Source: Pseudomonas fluorescens
GTDB lineage: Bacteria; Pseudomonadota; Gammaproteobacteria; Pseudomonadales; Pseudomonadaceae
DNA: 64,000 bases
Direction of reading: 5' to 3'
Assembly: GCF_902497895.1 (NCBI RefSeq)
Contig: NZ_CABVHQ010000019.1
Location: 29,573-93,572 of the forward strand
Part shown: piece by piece, positions 8,776-16,762 of the stretch
Numbering within the stretch: the stretch's first letter is position 1
How the letters are laid out: the number at the start of each line of letters is the position of its first letter
Made by a program: the position numbers and the translations under genes
The notes under the pieces: model-generated
What the model was told of the DNA's origin: nothing
Databases searched by the model: none
The model's input: only the letters and a program-made list of their open reading frames with translations

Positions 8776-9257
8776 GACGCGGTCTCGGCAGTCAGTGGAG
8801 TGATGTGATAGCGCAAGCCTTGAGGCAGGTTCAACTCAAAGATCCGTGGGTGTTGATAGCGAATCTGCCAGCGGGGGCCAAGGGAGCGCTGCGAGCCCTG
8901 TTGCTGCGCCGTTGGATAGTTGCCGAGCAGTTCGCCTTCAGGCGTCAAGGCAAACAACAGCGCGGCAAACAGCTCGCGAGCTTCCGGATTAGGCGGTAAC
9001 AAGCCGTCGGCCTGCCACTGGCCTTCGACCAGACGCTGACGGGCCAGCGGGATTCCCAGCGGGTCCATCAGCGACCAGCGAATGCTTTGCCCTTCACTTT
9101 GGATCACCAGCAACCAATCCTGACGTTGCCCTGCCTGCTGACGTTCGATGTGCAATTGCAGCGGCAGCGCCAGGCTCGGGTTTCTCTCTGGCAGCGGTGC
9201 CTGGCTGGCGCAGGCGCTCAGCAGTAGGGCACAGCTCAAGAGCAGCGCGCGGATCAT
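8772..9257 (-). CDS. DUF3261 outer-membrane lipoprotein of the APE operon
   Basis: 161 residues with a lipoprotein signal peptide (MIRALLLSCALLLSAC; lipobox LLSAC, Cys16). The mature part matches the DUF3261 proteins that accompany APE and xanthomonadin clusters: paired strands ending in HPRIFELNLPQGLRYHITPL. Together with the MMPL and LolA-like proteins it probably makes the export and outer-membrane placement branch; its molecular task is unknown. It overlaps apeO by four bases. AAGGT lies upstream of the ATG. Confidence 0.72.
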   Translation of the reverse strand: MIRALLLSCALLLSACASQAPLPERNPSLALPLQLHIERQQAGQRQDWLLVIQSEGQSIRWSLMDPLGIPLARQRLVEGQWQADGLLPPNPEARELFAALLFALTPEGELLGNYPTAQQQGSQRSLGPRWQIRYQHPRIFELNLPQGLRYHITPLTAETAS

Positions 9258-9339
9258 CAGATTTTACCTTCCAGAGGGCTGCGCGGGACCACCTTGACTA
9301 AGGTTTTTACGCCGCAGCTGTCACTCGGATACTGACGGG

Positions 9340-10587
9340 TCATGGCGTATCACTCGCGCAAATTTCCGAGAGCATCCGCAGGCGACGCCTGGATTCGCTG
9401 ACAAACGGGTTGCGCTCATCCCAGGCGTAACCGGCGAGGATCGCACTGATCATGCCGCGAATCTCCGGTGCACCGCCCGAATGGTAAATCACATCCTGGA
9501 AAGTCCCGGCGTACCAGCCTTCGACGTAGCAGCGGAAGGTATCCACGCCACGTTTCAAGGGCGCGGCGAACTCGCTCTGCCAGTCGACACTTTCACCTTG
9601 CAGTTGGCGATGCAGCACGCCGGCGGCCATGCTCGCCGAACGCATGGCGATGGTCACGCCGGAGGAAAACACCGGGTCGAGGAATTCCGCGGCATTGCCG
9701 AGCAAGGCGAAGCCCGGCCCATGCAGGGTTTTGACGTTGGCCGAGTAACCGCCGATGGCTCGCGCCGGGGTGTCCCATACGGCGTTATTCAGCACGCCTG
9801 AAAGGCTTGGGGTTTCATCGATAAAGCTGCGCAGGCACTCATCCAGATCGCCAGGGCGACCTTCAAAGTGTTCCTTTGCGGCGACCACGCCCACCGAGCA
9901 GCGGCCGTTGCTGAACGGGATGGTCCAGAACCAGATATCGCGATGGATCGGGTGAGTGGTAATGAGGATTTTCTCCCGCTCGAAACGCGGGCTGTCGATA
10001 TGGTCTTCAACATGGGTGAACACCGCCTGGCGCACCGGGAAATTCGACGGTGCTTCAAGGTCCAGCAAGCGGGGCAGCACGCGGCCATAACCACTGGCGT
10101 CGAGCACGAAGTCGGCTTCGATGCGGTACTCGCTGCCGTCTTCGCGACGGGCGCTCAACTGCGGTTTCGGCAGGTCGAAGTCGACGCTGATGATTTCTTC
10201 GCCATAGCGGATATCCACTCCCTGCAACTCGGCCTGATCGGCCAGCAGTTTGTCGAAATCGGCACGCAGCACCTGGAAGGTAGTCGGCTTGCCGTTGCTG
10301 AAGGTGTCACCGAAATCGAAGGCGCTGTAGCGTTCGCCCCAGGCGAAGGCCGCACCGTTTTTCAGCTGGAAACCGGCGGCATTGACGGCGTCGAGCATGC
10401 CGGCCTCTTCGACGAAATCCAGGCAGTGGGACAGCAGGCTTTCACCAATGGAGAAGCGGGGGAAATGCTGGCGCTCGATGATCAGCACATCGTGGCCTTT
10501 GCGCTTGAGCAGCGCCGCGGCGATGGCACCGGAAGGGCCGGCGCCGATGATCACAACCTGACGACGTTCCATTTCAATTGTGGGCAC
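9340..10587 (-). CDS. FAD-dependent oxidoreductase with halogenase-type motifs
   Basis: 415 residues from the GTG at 10587, chosen because AAGGAA lies five bases upstream; the ATG at 10572 (used for numbering here) has no ribosome site. The N-terminal FAD motif is VVIIGAGPSGAIAAALL (residues 6-22), followed by an acidic ERQHFPRFSIGESL segment. Three marks of flavin-dependent halogenases are present: the G-E-S loop, a Lys in a K-x-G-x-x-F context (K71, LKNGAAFAWG) where the catalytic Lys of tryptophan and phenolic halogenases lies, and WxWxIP as W214-F-W216-T-I-P219. DPVFSSGV closes the active site. Flavoprotein reductases of related fold often lack these, so halogenase is a reasoned guess; a dehydrogenase or hydroxylase acting on the aryl polyene is the alternative. 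An 82-base gap separates it from the lipoprotein gene. Confidence 0.7.
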   Translation of the reverse strand: MPTIEMERRQVVIIGAGPSGAIAAALLKRKGHDVLIIERQHFPRFSIGESLLSHCLDFVEEAGMLDAVNAAGFQLKNGAAFAWGERYSAFDFGDTFSNGKPTTFQVLRADFDKLLADQAELQGVDIRYGEEIISVDFDLPKPQLSARREDGSEYRIEADFVLDASGYGRVLPRLLDLEAPSNFPVRQAVFTHVEDHIDSPRFEREKILITTHPIHRDIWFWTIPFSNGRCSVGVVAAKEHFEGRPGDLDECLRSFIDETPSLSGVLNNAVWDTPARAIGGYSANVKTLHGPGFALLGNAAEFLDPVFSSGVTIAMRSASMAAGVLHRQLQGESVDWQSEFAAPLKRGVDTFRCYVEGWYAGTFQDVIYHSGGAPEIRGMISAILAGYAWDERNPFVSESRRRLRMLSEICASDTP

Positions 10588-11734
10588 TGGAGTTCCTTGC
10601 CGGGACGGCGATCTGGGAGGGGGTACGGTGGATACCGGCAACGGCCGGCAACAAGGTCGCGATCAAGCCCATCAACATCAGCGCAAAATACAGCGCCGGG
10701 CTGATCAGCTGTTGTTGCAGCAGCAGATTGAGGAAGACGATCTCGCTCAAGCCACGAATGTTCAGCAGCAGGCTTTCCCGCCAGCGGCTGGCGCCGGCAA
10801 AGGACGCGCCGGCCCAGCCGAGGCCGAGCCAGTTACCCAGCAGTTTGCTGAGGATCGGCAGGACCAACAGAGCGCCGAGCTGGAACCAGCTGAGGCTGTC
10901 CATGGCGCTGTGTACATTGATCTGCACGATGCCGAAGGTCAGGATCAGCGGGATCGCGATATAGGTCTGTAAAGGGTTCATCCAGCTGGCCTTGAACGGA
11001 AGTACCAGTGGCAGCTTGAGGACGGCCATCCACAGCAGATAACCGATACCCAGAATCAGTGCATTGAGCTTGTAGTGTTCGGCGGCCACCAGCAGTCCGA
11101 AAAAAACCAGGCTGTAGAGCAGCGGTTGACGCAGGCCGAGCACCCGTAGCAGCAATGGCAGGCAGGTGCCGGCCAGCGGCAGCAGCAGGCTGCTCAGGTG
11201 CAGGCTGCCCTGGGCGATGGCGAACAGGCTCCAGCAGGTCAGGTCGATGACGATCGCGGTCTGCACCAGCCGGCGGGTGGCCGCCAGCGGATAGCCGATG
11301 TGCAGCAGGTATAGGTAGAGCACCGGAATCGCGGTGATCGCGAACAGCAGACCCACCGCCAGCGAACTCAGCCACGGCTGGCTTGGCAGCAACCAGAGGG
11401 CCGTGGCCAGCCCGCAGGCGAACGGAATGCAGAAACTCGGCAGGGCAATTTTCAGGCTCTGACGATCCAGCCGCAGTTCGATCACGTCACTCAGGATGTG
11501 CCCCAGCAATAGGGCAAAACCCAGGCTGTAGAGGTTTTTCAGCCAGCCTGGAGACACCAGCTCGGCACCGCTCAGCTGCCAGTGCGGTTCGATCCACAAC
11601 AGCATCAACAGCGGCAGGCCAAAGGTCGCCAGCATCAACTGGCTGACAATCGGGATCAAACCGAAACGCCGCCCGACCCAGGTCGCCACCGCGAACAGCA
11701 CCAGGGCCAGCAGCCAGAACAGTGCGATCATCAT
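10574..11734 (-). CDS. CPA2-like antiporter or related membrane protein
   Basis: 386 residues, about 11-12 hydrophobic helices over the whole length. The pattern is that of the monovalent cation:proton antiporter-2 fold: an unwound segment AVGLLFAITAIPVLYLYLLHIGYP where transporters of this fold carry their polar site, and a C-terminal RGLSEIVFLNLLLQQQLISPALYFALML resembling the antiporters' last helices. There are no TrkA-N/RCK domains. Its stop overlaps the start of the flavoprotein gene and its start overlaps the MMPL stop (ATGA), so it belongs to the operon. Transport of ions or of a product intermediate cannot be told apart. Confidence 0.6.
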   Translation of the reverse strand: MMIALFWLLALVLFAVATWVGRRFGLIPIVSQLMLATFGLPLLMLLWIEPHWQLSGAELVSPGWLKNLYSLGFALLLGHILSDVIELRLDRQSLKIALPSFCIPFACGLATALWLLPSQPWLSSLAVGLLFAITAIPVLYLYLLHIGYPLAATRRLVQTAIVIDLTCWSLFAIAQGSLHLSSLLLPLAGTCLPLLLRVLGLRQPLLYSLVFFGLLVAAEHYKLNALILGIGYLLWMAVLKLPLVLPFKASWMNPLQTYIAIPLILTFGIVQINVHSAMDSLSWFQLGALLVLPILSKLLGNWLGLGWAGASFAGASRWRESLLLNIRGLSEIVFLNLLLQQQLISPALYFALMLMGLIATLLPAVAGIHRTPSQIAVPARNSSAHN

Positions 11735-14070
11735 ATCGTCGACCCCACTGCCGGCACGGCGTGGGCCCGAGGTCTGGCCCAGGGTGCGAAGATAAAGCTG
11801 TAGGCCAGTCCCAGGCTCACCGATAAACCGAAATTGCTCACCGCCGGGGTGCTGGAAATCGCCAACAGACCAAACGACAGCCAGGTGGTCACGGCCGCCA
11901 GCAGGGTGCCGAGCAGGCTCACCGCCGCGCCGCCGATTTGCTCACGCATGAGGATCGCATAGTCGACGCTGATGGCGGTCACTAGCAGCAGTCCGAACAG
12001 GCTGAACAGGGTCAGCGGTTGTCCCAGCCAGCCAAGGCTGGCCAGACTGCACAACGCCGCCAGCAACGGCAGGGCGACAATTCGCAACGCGCCACCGAAG
12101 CCAAACGGCAGGATCAGCAGCAGCACGATCAGCACGCAGGACAACAGTTTCAATTCAGCGGCGCTGACCTGGGTCGCGGCAAAGATAGTGTTCAGATCCC
12201 CCAGCCGATCAACCAACTGCACGCCGGGCAAGTCCAGCGCCTGAACCCGCAGCAACGCCGGGTTGTTCAGACCTTGCAGGCTGACCATGCCGGCCACCCC
12301 ATCGCTGGTGGAGCCCAGCCACAATGGGCGCCACGGCTCGGCGAGCGGCCCGATCAAGGCCGCGTCGATATCCTGGATGGGCAGCGCCCGCAACTGCGTC
12401 AGCTCGGTTTGCAGTGCGCTGGGCGGTACGCCGAGGTCGAGCAACGGCTGCCAGAATTGCGGCAATTTATTCAGTGCCTCGCGAACTCGTTGTTGTTCGC
12501 TGGGCGGGCTGACTAATTGATTCAGGGCCAGGTAGCCCTGGAGTTTATCCAGGTTGACCAATTGATCCAGACGTTGGCTCAGGGCGGTCGAACGTTCAAG
12601 CAGTTGCTGCTGATCGGCAGCGCGCACCAGGAAGAACTGACTGGTGGGCTGATAGCCGGTGATTCGCGCAATCGTCTGGGCTTCGTTCATCAGCTGGGGT
12701 GGTGCGCTGATCCATTGGCGGATGTCGTTCCTGGTGGTGAGTTGCCACAAGCCGCCGGCGCAGAACACCACTAGCAACGCCAGCAGACCCGGGCTGGGGA
12801 TCCGACGCAGCAGCGCTGCACGCAGGTCCAGCAACCATTGGGCAACACTGAGCGGCCACTGCGCCGGGCGCAGATCGATGCCCTTGAGCAGTGCCGGCAA
12901 CAGGCACACAGCGGCCAGGTAAGCACCCAGCAAACCGGCGGCGGAAAACACGGCAATCTGGGTCAATGCCGGGAACGGCGTCCAGGCCAGTGCCAGGTAG
13001 CCGATGCAGCTGGTGGCCAGGCTCAAGGTCAGCCCCGGCAAGGTCAGGCGCAGCGCCGGCCAGCTGTGCCAGGGTTTCAGGCTCCAACTCTTGGACAGGT
13101 AATGCAGTGGGTAGTCGACCGCTACGCCGATCAGGCTCGAACCCAGCACCAGTGTCATCACGTGCATATGACTGAACAGCGCCACGCAAGCCACTGCGCC
13201 AAACAGCATGCCCACCAGTACCGGAACAAAGGCCAGCAACACCCGAAAGCGGCGGAAGGCCAACAGCAGCAACAACAGAATGCCGACGGTGGCACCACCA
13301 CCGACCCAGGTGATCTCGCGACTCGCCTGCTGCTGACCGTTGGCGGCGTACAGCAGGCCGCTGGCAGCGAGCAATTGCACGTCGGCCTGCGCCGCGTGTT
13401 CGCGACTCTGTTTCAGCAGCTCGGCCACTTGCAGCGGCAGGTGCAGGTCGAAGGCGTTGCCCTGAGTCCGGGCCCGCAGCAGTACCCAGCTCTTGCCGTC
13501 GGCATCGGCGATCAACGCACCGCTGCCGATGTCCAGCTGCACCGAGCCGCGTTGCGGCTGGCTATTCTGGATGCGTCCGGTCAGGCCGAGCCAATCGTCC
13601 TGGCTCGGCACCAGACTGAACCCGCCGAAGGGATCGAACAGTGCTTGCACGCGCCGCTGGATAAACGCCTGGGGCTGCTCGATCAGTTGCTGGCGATCCT
13701 CTTGCGCGAGCATTGCCAGCCGCCCTTGCAGCAACTGGGTGCGCAACGCCGGCAGGTCCGCTTGCAGGTTCCACTGGACCTTCTCGAACAAACCGCTGGC
13801 CTTCCATTGATCGCCAAGTTGCTCGGCCATGGCAATGGCCTGCTGGCGATCGGCATGGCCGACCAATACCAGCACTTCGCTGTTCAGCGGCTCTTGTATG
13901 CGCTGTTCGGCGCGCAGTTCCAGTGCATCCGGCGCGCTGCCGGGTACCAGTTCCATCAGGTTGGCGGACAGCGGCGCAGCGCCACGCCACTGCCAGCCGG
14001 CCAGTGCCAATACGGCCACCAGCAGGATCAGGAACAGGCGCGGCAACCAGCGTTCACTCGGCAAAGTCAT
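11731..14070 (-). CDS. MMPL/RND-type exporter of the APE operon
   Basis: 779 residues. The 12-helix RND/MMPL plan is clear: TM1 near residues 9-25, a periplasmic domain of ~220 residues, five helices beginning ITWVGGGATVGILLLLLLAF and including the conserved VDYPLHYLSK loop, then the second half with a periplasmic domain and a helix group containing AISVDYAILMREQ. The paired VDY motifs are typical of lipid-exporting MMPL proteins. It probably moves the APE lipid to the periplasmic face. The ATG at 14070 has GGAG five bases upstream; an ATG at 14082 has no ribosome site. It overlaps the LolA-like gene by 17 bases. Confidence 0.82.
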   Translation of the reverse strand: MTLPSERWLPRLFLILLVAVLALAGWQWRGAAPLSANLMELVPGSAPDALELRAEQRIQEPLNSEVLVLVGHADRQQAIAMAEQLGDQWKASGLFEKVQWNLQADLPALRTQLLQGRLAMLAQEDRQQLIEQPQAFIQRRVQALFDPFGGFSLVPSQDDWLGLTGRIQNSQPQRGSVQLDIGSGALIADADGKSWVLLRARTQGNAFDLHLPLQVAELLKQSREHAAQADVQLLAASGLLYAANGQQQASREITWVGGGATVGILLLLLLAFRRFRVLLAFVPVLVGMLFGAVACVALFSHMHVMTLVLGSSLIGVAVDYPLHYLSKSWSLKPWHSWPALRLTLPGLTLSLATSCIGYLALAWTPFPALTQIAVFSAAGLLGAYLAAVCLLPALLKGIDLRPAQWPLSVAQWLLDLRAALLRRIPSPGLLALLVVFCAGGLWQLTTRNDIRQWISAPPQLMNEAQTIARITGYQPTSQFFLVRAADQQQLLERSTALSQRLDQLVNLDKLQGYLALNQLVSPPSEQQRVREALNKLPQFWQPLLDLGVPPSALQTELTQLRALPIQDIDAALIGPLAEPWRPLWLGSTSDGVAGMVSLQGLNNPALLRVQALDLPGVQLVDRLGDLNTIFAATQVSAAELKLLSCVLIVLLLILPFGFGGALRIVALPLLAALCSLASLGWLGQPLTLFSLFGLLLVTAISVDYAILMREQIGGAAVSLLGTLLAAVTTWLSFGLLAISSTPAVSNFGLSVSLGLAYSFIFAPWARPRAHAVPAVGSTI

Positions 14071-14698
14071 GTTGCTCCGCATCGCTCAAAGGTTGGCTGC
14101 CGGTGGTGTCCTGCATGCGCAGCAGGGTGCTGTCGCCCTGGGTTTCCAGCAACTCGATGCGTTGCACCAGCTCGCCGCCGTCGATGTTGATTTGGGTGAA
14201 GACTTGCTTGAGCAGCATGGAGCGCGGCGTCAGGGTCAGCTTCCACTGTTGGGCATCGCCCTCCAGATGCAGATCGAAGTCCCGTTGCAGACCGCTGCTA
14301 TCACCTTGCAGTACAGCGAGGAACAAACGGTTCTGCTCGGCGCCGGCGCTCTTGTTCGGGAGCATTTGCCAGCCGTTGCCCTCACGTCGGGCAATGCCCT
14401 CGGCGCTGATGCGGTAGTCCTGTGGCAGCGGGGTTTTCAGCAGCCAGAGCAGCCCGTGGTTTTTCGCCAGGACGAAGGTACCTTTGCTGGTCAGCGGCTG
14501 TGGCAGGGCGCGCAGGTGTTTTTCCTGGATGAAACTGCCATGGATCACCTCTGGTTTGGCGAGTTGATCACTGAGCTGTTGCAGGTCGAAGGCGTTGGCC
14601 AGCGATGACAGACCGAGCAGCAGAATCAAACTCAGAGTTTTTCCGTAGCAGCTGGCGAAGCCTGCGTTCGGCCGCGAAGCGGTCGCAATTCGGCGCAT
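14054..14698 (-). CDS. LolA-like periplasmic carrier of the APE operon
   Basis: 214 residues with signal peptide and a LolA/LolB-type half-barrel domain (VIHGSFIQEKHLRALPQPLTSKG, then GTFVLAKNHGLLWLLKTP, the classic LolA opening). It should ferry the lipid-linked product across the periplasm. The ATG at 14698 has AGGA seven bases upstream, and there is no Met downstream before the hydrophobic core, so this start is required. The resulting n-region (IATASRPNAGFASCYGK) is encoded entirely by a REP arm (see 14645-14776). The hydrophobic core TLSLILLLGLSSLANA follows, with ANA-F as the likely cleavage site. It overlaps the MMPL gene. Confidence 0.8.
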   Translation of the reverse strand: MRRIATASRPNAGFASCYGKTLSLILLLGLSSLANAFDLQQLSDQLAKPEVIHGSFIQEKHLRALPQPLTSKGTFVLAKNHGLLWLLKTPLPQDYRISAEGIARREGNGWQMLPNKSAGAEQNRLFLAVLQGDSSGLQRDFDLHLEGDAQQWKLTLTPRSMLLKQVFTQINIDGGELVQRIELLETQGDSTLLRMQDTTGSQPLSDAEQHDFAE

Positions 14699-14776
14699 CG
14701 GATTTTCCTGAAAGACCGCGGACTCGGATTTTACGACCGCTTCGCGGCCGGACGCAGCCTGGCGGCAGCTGCTACG
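14645..14776. repeat. REP pair straddling the LolA-like gene start
   Basis: Inverted arms at about 14645-14686 and 14733-14776 share GTAGCAGCTG-CGAAGCGGTCG cores. The first arm lies inside the coding sequence, the second upstream of the start. The same unit, with the flanking tract TGTGCCAGAAAAATC (about 14787 and 18504), recurs in the gap at 18444-18573. Confidence 0.75.
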
Positions 14777-14799
14777 AGGGGGGGTGTGCCAGAAAAATC

Positions 14800-15225
14800 T
14801 CATGGCAACACCTTCTCGACGGCGTCGATAAACACCTTGGGCGATGCCAGTTGCATTTCGCGGCTGGCCAGATCCACCGCGACCTGCACGGAGCTGGCGC
14901 GGGTCAGGCGTTCGGCGCTTTCCAGGTCACTGATCAGATAGCTGATCTTCAAGCGGTTTTCCCACTCCACCAGGCTTGCGCGGACGTTGAGCTTCTGGCC
15001 AAAGGTAGCCCCGCGAACGTAGCGCAGTTGCAGGTCAATCACTGGCCAGGCGTAACCGGAATCTTTCATCTGCGTGTAGTTGTGGCCGATCTTGTCCAGC
15101 AAGGCGCAGCGAGCGACTTCCAGGTATTTGACGTAATGGCCGTGCCAGACCACGTCCATCGTGTCGATGTCGAAGAACGGCACGAGGATTTCCGTATCGG
15201 CGTGAATCACTCCCTTGCTACGCAT
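14800..15225 (-). CDS. 4HBT-family acyl thioesterase of the APE operon
   Basis: 141 residues, a single hotdog domain of the 4-hydroxybenzoyl-CoA thioesterase type. The catalytic Asp lies in FFDIDTMDVVWHGHYVKYLE, where D-x-x-x-x-V-W-H-G-H-Y is the family signature. In APE systems a thioesterase of this kind (ApeK) releases or proofreads acyl-ACP or acyl-CoA intermediates. The ATG at 15225 has GGAGG four bases upstream; longer readings start inside the ammonia-lyase gene. It overlaps that gene by eight bases. Confidence 0.82.
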   Translation of the reverse strand: MRSKGVIHADTEILVPFFDIDTMDVVWHGHYVKYLEVARCALLDKIGHNYTQMKDSGYAWPVIDLQLRYVRGATFGQKLNVRASLVEWENRLKISYLISDLESAERLTRASSVQVAVDLASREMQLASPKVFIDAVEKVLP

Positions 15226-16762
15226 GCAGCCTCCAGTGTTGCTCGGCGATACGCTGCAGGCACAGGCGCAGCTCGGCTTCCAGCGCACGGTCTTCGATAA
15301 CCGGCGGGAAGTCCTTGGCCAACTCGGCGTGCATCTCGGCCAGGGCCGGCGGCAATGGCCGCGCGTCTTCGGCCTGGCTGCGCAGCCAGACGCCTTGGTT
15401 GGCCGCCAGCAAGGTGGCGGCGGCGACCTGCTCGGTCAGCTCCAGTACGCGGATCGCATCCCGGGCGGCGATGGTGCCCATGCTGACCTTGTCCTGGTTA
15501 TGGCATTCGGTGGAGCGCGAGAAGACGCTGGCCGGCATGGTGTTTTTCAGGGCTTCGGCGGTCCAGGCGCTGGCGCCGATCTGCACTGCTTTGAAGCCGT
15601 GGTTGAGCATCGCCCGCTCGGCGCTGGCGCCGGACAGGTTGCTCGGCAGGCCATGGTTGTAGCGCACGTCCACCAGCAGCGCGAGCTGCCGATCGAGCAG
15701 GTCGGCGACGTTGGCTACCAGGGTTTTCAGGCTGTCCATGGCGAACGCGATATGCCCACCGTAGAAATGCCCACCGTGCAGCACACGTTCGGCTTCGGCG
15801 TCGATGATCGGGTTGTCATTGGCGCTGTTGAGCTCGATTTCAATGAACGAACGCAACCAGTTCAGACTGTCGGCCAGCACACCGAGCACGTGGGGCGCGC
15901 AGCGTAGCGAGTAGCGGTCCTGCAGGCGATGCAGTGGCGCGGTCGGCGCGTCGATCGCCAGATCCTTGCGCAGCCATGCGGCGACCTGCATTTGACCCGG
16001 ATGCGGCTTGGTGGCGAACAGACGCTCGTCGAAGTGCTCGGGGTTGCCTTGCAGCGCAACCACGTTCAGCGCGGTGATGCGCGTGGCCAGTTGCAGCAGG
16101 TAATCGGCGCGGGCGAAGGCCAGGCAGGCAATACCGGTCATGACGGCGGTGCCGTTCATCAGCGCCAGGGCTTCTTTGGGGCGTAGTATCAGCGGGGTCC
16201 AGCCGAGTTCCTGGTGCACATCGGCGGCTTGTCGACGTTCACCGCGGAACATCACTTCACGCTCGCCGGACAAGGTCGCGGCCACGTAAGACAGCGGCGT
16301 CAGATCACCGCTGGCGCCCACCGAACCCTCTTCGGGAATCAGCGGCAGAATGTCCAGGTCGATAAAGGCTTGCAGACGCTCCAGCAGCTCAACGCGAACC
16401 CCGGACACGCCCTGGCATAGCGACTGCAAACGCGCCGCCAGCACAGCACGGGTGGCCTGGGCATCGAGCATTTTGCCCAGACCGCAGCCGTGAAAAGTGT
16501 ACAGATGACGGGGCAGGGCCTCGACGTGGTGCAGCGGCACCGCGACTACGCAGGAATCGCCGTAGCCGGTGGTGACGCCATAGATCACGCCTTCCTTGTC
16601 GAGCAAGGAATCAAGAAACTGCGCGCCTTTGGCGATGCGCTGGCGGAACTCAGGGTCGCTTTGCAGTTGTGTCGGCACCTGACGGTTGGCCAGGGCCAGC
16701 ACGTCTTCAATGCTCAATGGGAGTTCGCCGAAGATTACCGGCTCAAGCGGATGCGTGGTCAT
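15218..16762 (-). CDS. Aromatic amino acid ammonia-lyase (HAL/TAL/PAL family)
   Basis: 514 residues. The MIO cofactor triad Ala150-Ser151-Gly152 lies in EEGSVGASGDLTPLSY; Y61 (IYGVTTGYG) and the downstream MNGTAVMTG and NPEHFDE motifs are all present, so the enzyme should be active. It probably makes a cinnamate-type starter acid for the polyene. The substrate-selectivity pair reads Phe90-His91 (YTFHGCG). By the usual alignment HAL has Ser-His, TAL His-Leu and PAL Phe-Leu, so histidine, tyrosine and phenylalanine cannot be separated by rule. The ATG at 16762 has GGAAG six bases before it. Database tools would label it HutH; the hut genes are not here. Confidence 0.85.
   Translation of the reverse strand: MTTHPLEPVIFGELPLSIEDVLALANRQVPTQLQSDPEFRQRIAKGAQFLDSLLDKEGVIYGVTTGYGDSCVVAVPLHHVEALPRHLYTFHGCGLGKMLDAQATRAVLAARLQSLCQGVSGVRVELLERLQAFIDLDILPLIPEEGSVGASGDLTPLSYVAATLSGEREVMFRGERRQAADVHQELGWTPLILRPKEALALMNGTAVMTGIACLAFARADYLLQLATRITALNVVALQGNPEHFDERLFATKPHPGQMQVAAWLRKDLAIDAPTAPLHRLQDRYSLRCAPHVLGVLADSLNWLRSFIEIELNSANDNPIIDAEAERVLHGGHFYGGHIAFAMDSLKTLVANVADLLDRQLALLVDVRYNHGLPSNLSGASAERAMLNHGFKAVQIGASAWTAEALKNTMPASVFSRSTECHNQDKVSMGTIAARDAIRVLELTEQVAAATLLAANQGVWLRSQAEDARPLPPALAEMHAELAKDFPPVIEDRALEAELRLCLQRIAEQHWRLHA

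Noticed and set aside
12838..14190. 450-residue open frame on the + strand opposite the MMPL and LolA-like genes
   Set aside because: It is Gln/His/Arg-rich low-complexity translation typical of the antisense of GC-rich Pseudomonas genes, and the MMPL gene has clear domain motifs.
15218..16762. Histidine utilisation gene hutH
   Set aside because: No hutU/I/G neighbours, and the selectivity pair is not the HAL Ser-His; context is the APE operon.
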